From Thiotrichales bacterium (GTDB lineage Bacteria; Pseudomonadota; Gammaproteobacteria; UWMA-0217), in contig JANTGD010000185.1 of assembly GCA_024763135.1 (NCBI GenBank), positions 1 to 7,063 of the forward strand: a DNA stretch of 7,063 bases. The letters are read 5' to 3'. Every line of letters starts with the position of its first letter. Within the stretch, counting starts at the first letter, position 1. The notes beneath the pieces are model-generated. The model saw only the letters and a list, made by a program, of their open reading frames with translations. It ran no database searches and was not told where the DNA came from. Both the position numbers and the translations under genes were made by a program. This document shows positions 1 through 5,266 of this stretch, piece by piece.

Positions 1-210
1 GGGGCGATGTCCCGGGTGAGCTGTCCCACCTTATTTGTGCTGGGTGCGCGGGATAAGCTGGTGCCTGCCACTTTGGCGGATTGCGTCGCGTCGATGTGTC
101 CGGGAGTGCAGCAGGTGCTGCTCGAAGGCGCGGGGCACGCCCCATTCCTGTCGCATCGCGACGTGTTCAGCGAGCACATTGTGGAGTTCTTGAACCGACA
201 TGGCAGATGA
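1..210 (+). CDS. bioH: BioH, pimeloyl-ACP methyl ester carboxylesterase (C-terminal part only)
   Basis: This is the C-terminal ~69 residues of an alpha/beta hydrolase; the start lies before the window. BioH removes the methyl group from pimeloyl-ACP methyl ester in the cytoplasm and so ends the BioC-BioH route to the biotin precursor. Two of the three catalytic residues are visible, counted from the first visible codon: the Asp at 18 in GARDKLVP and the His at 46 in GAGHAPFLSH. The HAPFxSH block is what I recall of BioH from E. coli and relatives, and it favours BioH over other hydrolases. The nucleophile Ser would be upstream of the window. The stop (208-210) lies inside the start of bioC, an 11-base overlap that suggests coupled translation. 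The main doubt is that the family is named from a fragment; the adjacent bioC strongly supports it. Confidence 0.88.
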   Translation, partial: GAMSRVSCPTLFVLGARDKLVPATLADCVASMCPGVQQVLLEGAGHAPFLSHRDVFSEHIVEFLNRHGR

Positions 211-1060
211 ATTCGCAATTGATAGTCGGCAGGCCCGGCGTTCTTTCCAGGCCGCCGCGCAACAGTACGATGCAGCCGCCGTGCTGCAACGTGAGGTGGG
301 GCAGCGGATCTTGACCAGGCTGGATTATATTCGTGTTGAGCCGGATCGAGTGCTCGATCTCGGTGCGGGGACGGGATACTTCGCAGAGAAACTTCTCCAG
401 CGCTATTCCCGGGCAGGGGTGATCGCAGTAGATTTTGCCCATGCAATGACACGCGCGGCTGCAAAGCGGGGGCGCTGGCGGCGACGACCAAGCAGCGTGT
501 GTGCGACTGCGTCTGCATTGCCATTCTCTGCACAGACTTTTGATTTGATTTTCTCCAATCTCATGCTGCAATGGTGCCAACCACTGTCCGTTTATTTTGC
601 GGAGATGCGCCGTTTACTCAAGCCGGGTGGTGTCCTGATGTTCTCTACATTTGGGCCAGACACGCTCAAAGAATTGCGCGGTGCCTGGGCGGTTGTGGAT
701 GAGTATCCACACGTGCACGAGTTTAGCGACATGCATGATATTGGCGATGCTATGCTGGCTGCGGGGTTTGCAGATCCTGTAGTCGATATGGAGCTGCTAA
801 CGGTGACCTATGCAGATGTGCTCACGTTATTACGTGATTTGAAATCCATTGGTGCGCGCAACGCTGCACAAGGGCGAGCACGCGGGTTACTGGGGCGCCA
901 ACGGTATGCGCAGCTGTGTGCTGCTTACGAGCAGTTTCGCTCCGCGGAAGGGCGTCTGCCGGCAAGCTGGGAAATTATCTATGGCCACGCTTGGGGGCCG
1001 CAGAATCTACCGCCCAACGACACCGGGCATAAGGTGTTTCCCATTCATGTTACAAGCTAA
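200..1060 (+). CDS. bioC: BioC, malonyl-ACP O-methyltransferase
   Basis: A 286-residue SAM-dependent methyltransferase that methylates malonyl-ACP so that fatty-acid synthesis can build the pimeloyl chain of biotin; it acts in the cytoplasm. SAM motif I is VLDLGAGTGY at 51-60. The acidic end of strand 2 is D78 in VIAVDFA. SNLMLQW is at 119-125 and RRLLKPGGVLMFSTFGPDTL at 137-156. The BioC-typical C-terminal blocks follow: FSDMHDIGDAM (175-185), DLKSIGARNA (213-222) and the SWEIIYGHAWGP block near 256-267. E. coli BioC is about 251 residues; this is a longer form. The ATG at 200 fits because MADEF precedes a typical SFxxAAxxYDxxAxLQ block, and it overlaps the bioH stop; the upstream ribosome site is weak, consistent with coupling to bioH. 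Odd point: the usual GDAExLP acidic motif reads CATASALP at 101-108. No bioD follows. Confidence 0.95.
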   Translation: MADEFAIDSRQARRSFQAAAQQYDAAAVLQREVGQRILTRLDYIRVEPDRVLDLGAGTGYFAEKLLQRYSRAGVIAVDFAHAMTRAAAKRGRWRRRPSSVCATASALPFSAQTFDLIFSNLMLQWCQPLSVYFAEMRRLLKPGGVLMFSTFGPDTLKELRGAWAVVDEYPHVHEFSDMHDIGDAMLAAGFADPVVDMELLTVTYADVLTLLRDLKSIGARNAAQGRARGLLGRQRYAQLCAAYEQFRSAEGRLPASWEIIYGHAWGPQNLPPNDTGHKVFPIHVTS

Positions 1061-1115
1061 GCGAAATGGTGCGTGCACACGAGGTAAGTCGGTTGGTGCA
1101 TATTGTGGAGTGAAG

Positions 1116-1145
1116 TACTGAGGTGGAGAAAAAATCTTACTGAGG
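1116..1145 (+). repeat. 8-bp direct repeat, 22-bp period, upstream of ccoN
   Basis: TACTGAGG occurs at 1116-1123 and again at 1138-1145. The two copies start exactly 22 bases apart, about two helical turns, and the second ends two bases before a possible -35 element at 1148. That geometry suits a dimeric activator such as a response regulator, but this is inference. In a gap of this size an 8-bp repeat is expected by chance about every second time. Confidence 0.3.
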
Positions 1146-1147
1146 GT

Positions 1148-1176
1148 TTGGAAATGACGAGGGATTACCCTAAAGT
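1148..1176 (+). promoter_or_regulatory. Possible sigma-70 promoter for ccoNOQP
   Basis: TTGGAA (1148-1153) and TAAAGT (1171-1176) are separated by 17 bases; each matches 4 of 6 consensus positions. Transcription would start near 1183, about 130 bases before ccoN. An alternative is TTGAGT (1190-1195) with TATTAT (1206-1211), a better -10 but only 10 bases of spacing. No clean FNR/Anr site is present in the gap: the closest are TTATC-N4-GTCAA (1185-1198, 6/10) and TTATT-N4-ATCAC (1208-1221, 7/10). Confidence 0.25.
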
Positions 1177-1270
1177 ATGCAGCGTTATCTTGAGTCAATC
1201 TGCCTTATTATTCAGCATCACCAATTTTGCTGTTGGCGCCTTTGTCGTGGGCCGGTGTTTTTCACGCTGA
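1154..1270 (+). CDS. Possible small membrane protein, 38 residues, unrecognised
   Basis: I do not recognise this frame. It begins MTRDYPKVCS, then has an uncharged stretch from about residue 11 to 33 (VILSQSALLF and on to AFVVG), and ends RCFSR. That pattern would give a single membrane helix with positive ends. A GAGGG ribosome binding site at 1142-1146 is 7 bases from the ATG. It lies 41 bases before the ccoN ATG on the same strand, so it could be co-transcribed. Against it: the length is short enough to occur by chance, and both candidate ccoN promoters would start transcripts inside it. I infer no function. Confidence 0.22.
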   Translation: MTRDYPKVCSVILSQSALLFSITNFAVGAFVVGRCFSR

Positions 1271-1311
1271 GGTTGTACAGAGTCGAATATTTTTAGAGTT
1301 GGGAGAGATTT

Positions 1312-2763
1312 ATGGCCGGTGTCGCACCGCTGACAAATCAACAATATAACTATGAAGTTATCAGGAAATTCGCGATCGCCGCATTGGTATGGGCGGTGCT
1401 GGGTATGTTTACAGGTGTCTATATTGCCTCTGAGCTTGCGTTTCCATTTCTGAACTTCGATACGCCATATATTACCTTTGGCCGCCTGCGGCCAGTGCAC
1501 ACCACCGGCGTAATTTTTGGTTTTGGCGGGAATGCACTGTTCGCGACGTCTTATTTCGTCGTGCAACGCACCTGTCAGGCGCGTTTGCCGAGCGATCGCC
1601 TGGCGAATTTTACGTTCTACGGTTGGAACCTTGCCATCTTCCTAGGTGTGATCAGCTACATGGCCGGCTACACACAAAGCCGCGAATATGCTGAATTCGA
1701 ATGGCCAATCGATATTTTGATTGCGGTGGTTTGGGTCACCTACTTCTGGCTCTACCTGCAAACCCTGCGGCGTCGTTCTCAGCCCCACATTTATGTGGCG
1801 AATTGGTTCTACATGGCTTTTATTCTAGCCACGGCGTTGTTGCATATCTTTAATAACCTGGCTATGCCAGTGAGTTTTTTCGGCCTGAAGTCCTATAGCC
1901 TGTTCTCAGGCGTGCAGGACGCGATGACACAGTGGTGGTATGGCCACAATGCGGTGGGCTTCTTTCTGACAGCTGCGTTTCTGGGGATGATGTACTACTT
2001 TGTTCCCAAGCAGGCAGGACGCCCGGTTTACTCTTACCGCTTGTCGATCATTCATTTTTGGGCGTTGATATTTCTGTATATGTGGGTTGGTACTCACCAC
2101 CTTCATTGGACAGCAATCCCTGATTGGACCTCCTCTTTGGCGGCTACTTTTTCGATCCTTCTCTTGATGCCCTCCTGGGGTGGCATGATCAATGGCATTA
2201 TGACACTGTCAGGTGCATGGGATAAGTTGCGTAGTGATCCGATCATGCTGTTTCTGATTACTGCACTTTCGTTCTATGGCATGTCGACGTTTGAAGGCCC
2301 CATGATGGCGCTCAAGAGTGTCAATTCCTTGTCTCATTACACGGATTGGACCGTCGGGCATGTGCATTCAGGCGCGTTGGGATGGGTGGCGATGGTGTCG
2401 TTTGGCTCGTTCTATCACATGATTCCGCGCCTCTATAACACCACGATATTCAGTAAGAAACTGATCTACGTACATTTCTTCCTCGCGACAATAGGCATTA
2501 TTTTGTACATCACCGCCATGTGGGTTTCGGGCATCGGCCAGGGATTGATGCTGCGGGCTTTCGATGACTATGGCAATTTGGCGTATACCTTTGTCGAGTC
2601 AGTGGCGTTTATGCATTGGCCACTGGTGACCCGCGCGCTTGGGGGCGTCTTCTTTCTGTCAGGCGTGATTATTATGGTCTTCAATGTCTATATGACCATT
2701 GTGACCGCCAAACGAGAAGCGACTGTGAAGGCGGCTGAGTCAGAAGTCGCGCGGGCAGTTTAG
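1312..2763 (+). CDS. ccoN: CcoN, cbb3-type cytochrome c oxidase catalytic subunit I
   Basis: A 483-residue integral membrane protein of the heme-copper oxidase family (C type), the site of oxygen reduction in the inner membrane. All ligands are visible: low-spin heme b His63 (RPVHTTG) and His352; heme b3 His350 (VGHVHSG); CuB His212 (YGHNAVG), His262 and His263 (GTHHLHW). The cross-linking Tyr256 typical of cbb3 is in HFWALIFLYMW, and Glu328 (STFEGP) corresponds to the conserved proton-path Glu. Against the Pseudomonas stutzeri numbering I recall, these are offset by a constant +5 after residue 200, so there is no internal loss. Twelve membrane segments are expected. A GGGAG ribosome site at 1301-1305 sits 6 bases before the ATG, which settles the start. 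It leads the ccoNOQP operon, with 13 bases to ccoO. Length and ligands indicate a working enzyme. Confidence 0.98.
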   Translation: MAGVAPLTNQQYNYEVIRKFAIAALVWAVLGMFTGVYIASELAFPFLNFDTPYITFGRLRPVHTTGVIFGFGGNALFATSYFVVQRTCQARLPSDRLANFTFYGWNLAIFLGVISYMAGYTQSREYAEFEWPIDILIAVVWVTYFWLYLQTLRRRSQPHIYVANWFYMAFILATALLHIFNNLAMPVSFFGLKSYSLFSGVQDAMTQWWYGHNAVGFFLTAAFLGMMYYFVPKQAGRPVYSYRLSIIHFWALIFLYMWVGTHHLHWTAIPDWTSSLAATFSILLLMPSWGGMINGIMTLSGAWDKLRSDPIMLFLITALSFYGMSTFEGPMMALKSVNSLSHYTDWTVGHVHSGALGWVAMVSFGSFYHMIPRLYNTTIFSKKLIYVHFFLATIGIILYITAMWVSGIGQGLMLRAFDDYGNLAYTFVESVAFMHWPLVTRALGGVFFLSGVIIMVFNVYMTIVTAKREATVKAAESEVARAV

Positions 2764-2776
2764 AGAGGGTCGGAGC

Positions 2777-3514
2777 ATGTTGAAACACGAAAATATCGAA
2801 ACCAATGTTGGCTTGCTGATCATCCTGTCTTTGCTCGCTATGGGCGTGGGCGGACTGGTCGAGATTGTGCCGTTGTTCTATATCAATGACACGATCGAGA
2901 AGGTGGACGGCGTTCGGCCCTATACGCCGTTGGAGCTGCGTGGCCGGGATATCTATCAGCGTGAAGGGTGTTATTTGTGTCACTCGCAAATGGTCCGGCC
3001 TTTCCGCGATGAGGATTTACGCTACGGGCATTATTCTCTGGCCGCGGAGTCCCAGTATGATCATCCATTTCAATGGGGGTCGAAGCGCACGGGGCCGGAT
3101 TTGGCTCGGGTGGGTGGGAAATATTCGAATGAATGGCATGTTCAGCACTTGAAAGCGCCGCGTTCGGTGGTGCCGGAATCCATCATGCCCAACTACCCAT
3201 GGTTATTGGAAAATGATCTGAAATACTCTGATGTGGCTGCGCGTATGGCGACGCTCAAAAAGGTGGGTGTGCCTTATTCATTGACCAAGCTGGAGTATGA
3301 CCGCAATGTTGAAAAGTTTGGCGAAGAGCAGGCAGCCTGGCTGGATATCAACCGTGCCGAGGAGAATCTGCTCACAGAAGCAAAGGAAGGTAACTTCGAC
3401 GGAGTACCGGGAAGATTGACAGAAATGGATGCGCTGGTTGCCTATTTGCAGGTCCTGGGGACAATGGTGGATTTCAGCAAATACGACGAAGGCTATTTTG
3501 TCGAGTTTCGTTGA
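2777..3514 (+). CDS. ccoO: CcoO, cbb3 oxidase monoheme cytochrome c subunit II (long form)
   Basis: A 245-residue membrane-anchored cytochrome c that passes electrons to CcoN. One N-terminal membrane helix (about residues 11-35) is followed by a periplasmic domain with a single heme c site, C65-Y-L-C68-H69, and a likely axial Met137 in SIMPNYPW. Typical CcoO blocks surround them: REGCYLCHSQMVRPF (62-76), YDHPFQWGSKRTGPDLARVGG (94-114) and TEMDALVAYLQVLGT (215-229). A GAGAGGG ribosome site at 2763-2769 is 7 bases from the ATG and overlaps the ccoN stop. Odd point: between GVPY (164-167) and TEMDA there are about 47 residues, charged and probably helical, where the Pseudomonas protein I recall has about 15; the tail VDFSKYDEGYFVEFR is also extended. 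This resembles the longer FixO form of alphaproteobacteria. Confidence 0.97.
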   Translation: MLKHENIETNVGLLIILSLLAMGVGGLVEIVPLFYINDTIEKVDGVRPYTPLELRGRDIYQREGCYLCHSQMVRPFRDEDLRYGHYSLAAESQYDHPFQWGSKRTGPDLARVGGKYSNEWHVQHLKAPRSVVPESIMPNYPWLLENDLKYSDVAARMATLKKVGVPYSLTKLEYDRNVEKFGEEQAAWLDINRAEENLLTEAKEGNFDGVPGRLTEMDALVAYLQVLGTMVDFSKYDEGYFVEFR

Positions 3515-3518
3515 GGCC

Positions 3519-3522
3519 GGAG
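3519..3522 (+). promoter_or_regulatory. Ribosome binding site that decides the ccoQ start
   Basis: GGAG lies 7 bases before the ATG at 3530 but only 1 base before the ATG at 3524. Normal spacing therefore favours the second ATG. Confidence 0.6.
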
Positions 3523-3529
3523 AATGTTC

Positions 3530-3730
3530 ATGAGTATTTGGCAGTGGTTTACTGATCTTGGCAACTCGAAAATCGCTGCGTTACTGATTTTCTTTCCGCT
3601 ATTCTTACTGATTGTGTTCTACGTCTATGGCAGTCGAACCCGCAGTGAGCGTCTGGAAACCTACAAGTATATGCCCTTTCAGGATGATGACAGTGAAGGG
3701 TGGAATAAGAAGAGTGATACGCAAAAATGA
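3530..3730 (+). CDS. ccoQ: CcoQ, small cbb3 oxidase subunit
   Basis: A 66-residue single-helix membrane protein, the FixQ/CcoQ subunit that stabilises the oxidase and the association of CcoP. It starts MSIWQWFTDL, has one hydrophobic helix at about residues 15-33 (IAALLIFFPLFLLIVFYVYG), then a basic stretch RTRSERLETY and an acidic, polar cytoplasmic tail with PFQDDDSEGW. Position between ccoO and ccoP is the standard place for this gene. An in-frame ATG six bases earlier (3524) would add Met-Phe, but it lies too close to GGAG. The stop overlaps the ccoP start in an ATGA (3727-3730), indicating coupled translation. Identification rests on size, helix and position; CcoQ sequences vary greatly. 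Confidence 0.92.
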   Translation: MSIWQWFTDLGNSKIAALLIFFPLFLLIVFYVYGSRTRSERLETYKYMPFQDDDSEGWNKKSDTQK

Positions 3731-4656
3731 AAAACGCTGAGCACGAATCGAGTCACGTTGAAACAACTGGTCATGTTTGGGATGGCGATTTGCAGGAATA
3801 TGATAATCCTATTCCAGGTTGGTGGTTATGGACGTTTTACGCCACAGTTATTTTTGCCATTGTTTACTGGGTCATCTATCCCACTTGGCCGGTTGGTTCG
3901 TCGTACACCAAGGGTATGTTTAACGACATTACGTTTCACAACGATAAGGGTGAAGCGGTCACCACTCACTGGAATATGCGCGCACTGTTTCTCAAGGATC
4001 AACAAGAGGGCAAACAAGCGCTCAAGCGTCAGGAATACCTGGAGAAGATTGGTAACAGCTCCTTTGCAGAAATCATCAGTGATCCAGAAAAGCTGGCTTT
4101 CGCCCGGTCTATGTCCAAGGTCTTGTTTGCAGATAATTGTGCTGCCTGCCACGGATCAGGGGCAGCGGGGGTGATTGGCTTATTCCCCAATCTCATCGAT
4201 GACGATTGGCTGTGGGGCGGTAAAATCGAAAACATTCACCAAACGTTGTTGCATGGACGGCAGGGTTTTATGCCATCTTTTACCAATTCGTTCGATCCGG
4301 AACAGCTCGACGCATTGGCTGAATATGTGTTGAGTTTGAGTGGTATCAGTGGTGGAGATAGTCATAAAGTTGCTGAGGGTGAACAGATTTTTAAAGGTGA
4401 GACGGGTGGGTGTTATTACTGTCACGGCAAAGATGGAAAGGGCCTGCTATCCCAGGGATCGGCAAATTTAACGGACTCCATCTGGACCATGGCGAATGTG
4501 CCTGGTAGCGATGACTACAGCGCGAAACTCGAAGCCGTGAAGCAAGTCATTTTAAACGGTATCAGTCGAAAAATGCCTGCCTGGAGCGATCGTTTGTCGG
4601 ATGAGCAGATTAAAATGTTGACGGTCTATGTACATCAGATGGGTGGCGGTCGGTAA
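3727..4656 (+). CDS. ccoP: CcoP, cbb3 oxidase diheme cytochrome c subunit III
   Basis: A 309-residue diheme cytochrome c, the entry point for electrons from soluble or membrane c-type cytochromes. The N-terminus HVWDGDLQEYDNPIPGWWLW (16-35) leads into one membrane helix (about 33-51), the usual CcoP opening. A periplasmic linker of about 75 residues follows, then heme domain 1 with C138-A-A-C141-H142 and probable axial Met182 (GFMPSF), and heme domain 2 with C229-Y-Y-C232-H233 and probable axial Met283 (RKMPAW). Both domains are complete and the length is usual for the family. The ATG overlaps the ccoQ stop by 4 bases, so translation is probably coupled; no separate ribosome site is obvious. 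It is the last gene before a 610-base gap, so the operon may end here rather than run directly into ccoG. Confidence 0.97.
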   Translation: MKNAEHESSHVETTGHVWDGDLQEYDNPIPGWWLWTFYATVIFAIVYWVIYPTWPVGSSYTKGMFNDITFHNDKGEAVTTHWNMRALFLKDQQEGKQALKRQEYLEKIGNSSFAEIISDPEKLAFARSMSKVLFADNCAACHGSGAAGVIGLFPNLIDDDWLWGGKIENIHQTLLHGRQGFMPSFTNSFDPEQLDALAEYVLSLSGISGGDSHKVAEGEQIFKGETGGCYYCHGKDGKGLLSQGSANLTDSIWTMANVPGSDDYSAKLEAVKQVILNGISRKMPAWSDRLSDEQIKMLTVYVHQMGGGR

Positions 4657-4669
4657 CACGTCTCTTCCG

Positions 4670-4738
4670 ATGTTCATGATGGTCTGGCTTTTGGGTGTAA
4701 CACCTGTTTTAGCCTCGTTTGCCCAATGTTCTGCATAA
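4670..4738 (+). CDS. Possible 22-codon frame resembling a signal peptide
   Basis: The frame starts at an ATG and begins MFMMVWLLGVTPVLASFA, a hydrophobic run with small residues at a plausible cleavage site, then stops at TAA. It has no recognisable ribosome site. It may be chance, or the start of a decayed exported protein whose continuation is in another frame (see 4746-4850). Confidence 0.12.
   Translation: MFMMVWLLGVTPVLASFAQCSA
4686..4714 (+). terminator. Weak hairpin after ccoP, possible terminator
   Basis: GGTG-TAA-CACC (4694-4704) forms a 4-bp stem followed by TGTTTTA; GGCT (4686-4689) and AGCC (4711-4714) could extend it across an internal loop. The stem is short and the T run only four bases, so it would terminate poorly if at all. 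Confidence 0.2.
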
Positions 4739-4745
4739 GATAAAG

Positions 4746-4850
4746 GTGAATACTCAGCGAGTAGACGCAAACGCTGGAAGTGCACAGATTGCCTCTGAAG
4801 TGCGTCAAATCACGGCAGGAAATGTGAGTTTGGATACCCAAATGAATTAA
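4746..4850 (+). CDS. Possible 34-codon frame or gene remnant, unrecognised
   Basis: From a GTG at 4746 to TAA at 4848-4850 the frame reads VNTQRVDANAGSAQIA and continues with SEVRQITAGNVSLDTQMN. The same frame is open upstream to a TAG at 4710-4712. Its composition looks protein-like, polar and without rare residues. It has a different frame from the signal-peptide-like stretch just upstream, so the two could be a frameshifted exported protein. No good ribosome site is present and no family is recognised. Confidence 0.15.
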   Translation: MNTQRVDANAGSAQIASEVRQITAGNVSLDTQMN

Positions 4851-5048
4851 TTTCGAACGCAGAGAAGACGCGTTCCATGGGTGCGGTGAGTCGTTTCAAA
4901 TAGAGATATCGTTAAACCATCGGCCTGAAACGTGACTATGCGCAGGCCATACGAACAAGGATGTGAAACTCGTAGTTCGCGATTTTTGCAATGTGTTCTC
5001 AGACTCACCCAACCATTGCCCCACTCGAAGTCCGCCCCGGGAGCTTGT

Positions 5049-5150
5049 TCATTGTCTAACACCCAGGGCCTGTTCGATACGCAAGCGGCTAATGAGAGAC
5101 TCAGCGGCTTGTGCTTTTCTTTTTTTGAGTGTGATATTACCTTGTCGGTG
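5049..5150 (-). pseudogene. Protein-like C-terminal fragment on the minus strand
   Basis: Read on the minus strand from 5150 down to a TGA at 5049-5051, the frame gives about 33 residues ending with LKKRKAQAAESLISRLR followed by IEQALGVRQ. This is rich in Ala, Leu, Arg, Lys and Glu and would form an amphipathic helix, unlike most chance frames. There is no ATG, GTG or TTG start, and a TAA precedes it at 5151-5153, so if real it is the decayed end of a gene. The same bases form the + strand terminator, whose T run encodes the Lys codons; the two readings compete. I cannot name a family. Confidence 0.18.
5080..5126 (+). terminator. Intrinsic terminator between ccoP and ccoG
   Basis: The outer stem CGCAAGC (5080-5086) pairs with GCTTGTG (5107-5113), with one G-T pair. 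After a G-G mismatch it continues with GCT (5088-5090) to AGC (5103-5105), a three-base bulge, and GAG (5094-5096) to CTC (5100-5102) closing an AGA loop. A T-rich run CTTTTCTTTTTTT (5114-5126) follows at once. This is a good Rho-independent terminator for + strand transcripts. It sits about 420 bases after ccoP, so it ends either a long 3' extension of the operon mRNA or a separate RNA starting inside the gap. It would also separate ccoG from ccoNOQP transcription. Confidence 0.6.
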
Positions 5151-5244
5151 TTACTAGCTCATTGATGTGGCATATTGGTCTCAAAGCCAAGCGCCTACAC
5201 GATCCTTAAGCGTTAAGCAGCCTTTAACAAGCTGTTGATACGCC

Positions 5245-5265
5245 ATGGCTAATCTATTTAAGTGA
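5245..5265 (+). other. Six-codon frame ending one base before ccoG
   Basis: ATG at 5245 opens a frame MANLFK that stops with TGA at 5263-5265; the ccoG ATG is at 5267. Since ccoG has only a weak ribosome site, a ribosome ending here could restart on ccoG. The frame itself has no ribosome site, so it may be chance. Confidence 0.15.
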
Positions 5266-5266
5266 C

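Larger units (their letters stand above)
4657..5266. other. 610-base gap between ccoP and ccoG without a convincing gene
   Basis: No reading frame here has both a good start and a family I know. The gap holds a weak hairpin near 4686-4714, two short + strand protein-like frames (4670-4850), inverted repeats GAACGC/GCGTTC (4855-4860, 4870-4875) and GGCCTG/CAGGCC (4922-4927, 4943-4948), a 14-base dyad TTTGG-N4-CCAAA (4830-4843), an intrinsic terminator (5080-5126), and a small dyad CTTAA-GCG-TTAAG (5205-5217). In many genomes I recall, ccoG follows ccoP closely, so this gap is larger than usual. I could not identify a ccoG promoter in it. Confidence 0.7.

Noticed and set aside
167..580. 137-codon open frame on the minus strand over bioC
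   Set aside because: It lies wholly opposite bioH/bioC, has a Cys/Arg/Pro-rich chance composition, and resembles no family; bioC is clearly the real gene.
1190..1198. TTGAGTCAA dyad as an FNR site
   Set aside because: The half-sites are one base apart instead of the required spacing, so FNR would not bind it as such.
1195..1566. 123-codon minus-strand frame across the start of ccoN
   Set aside because: It overlaps the well-supported ccoN start and its ribosome site, and its translation looks random.
4795..4808. CTGAA-N4-GTCAA as an FNR site
   Set aside because: Only 7 of 10 matches, more than 450 bases before ccoG and with no matching -10.
4847..5157. About 100 open codons on the minus strand in the ccoP-ccoG gap
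   Set aside because: The only start in frame is a GTG at 5062; the product has many Cys and His residues without a motif, and it competes with a more protein-like frame and with the terminator.
4932..5165. 77-codon + strand frame in the ccoP-ccoG gap
   Set aside because: No ribosome site, no motif, and it reads through the 5080-5126 terminator stem and T run.
5162..5175. TTGAT half-site as an FNR box before ccoG
   Set aside because: The other half reads CATAT, 1 of 5; the TTGAT at 5235-5239 also lacks a second half.
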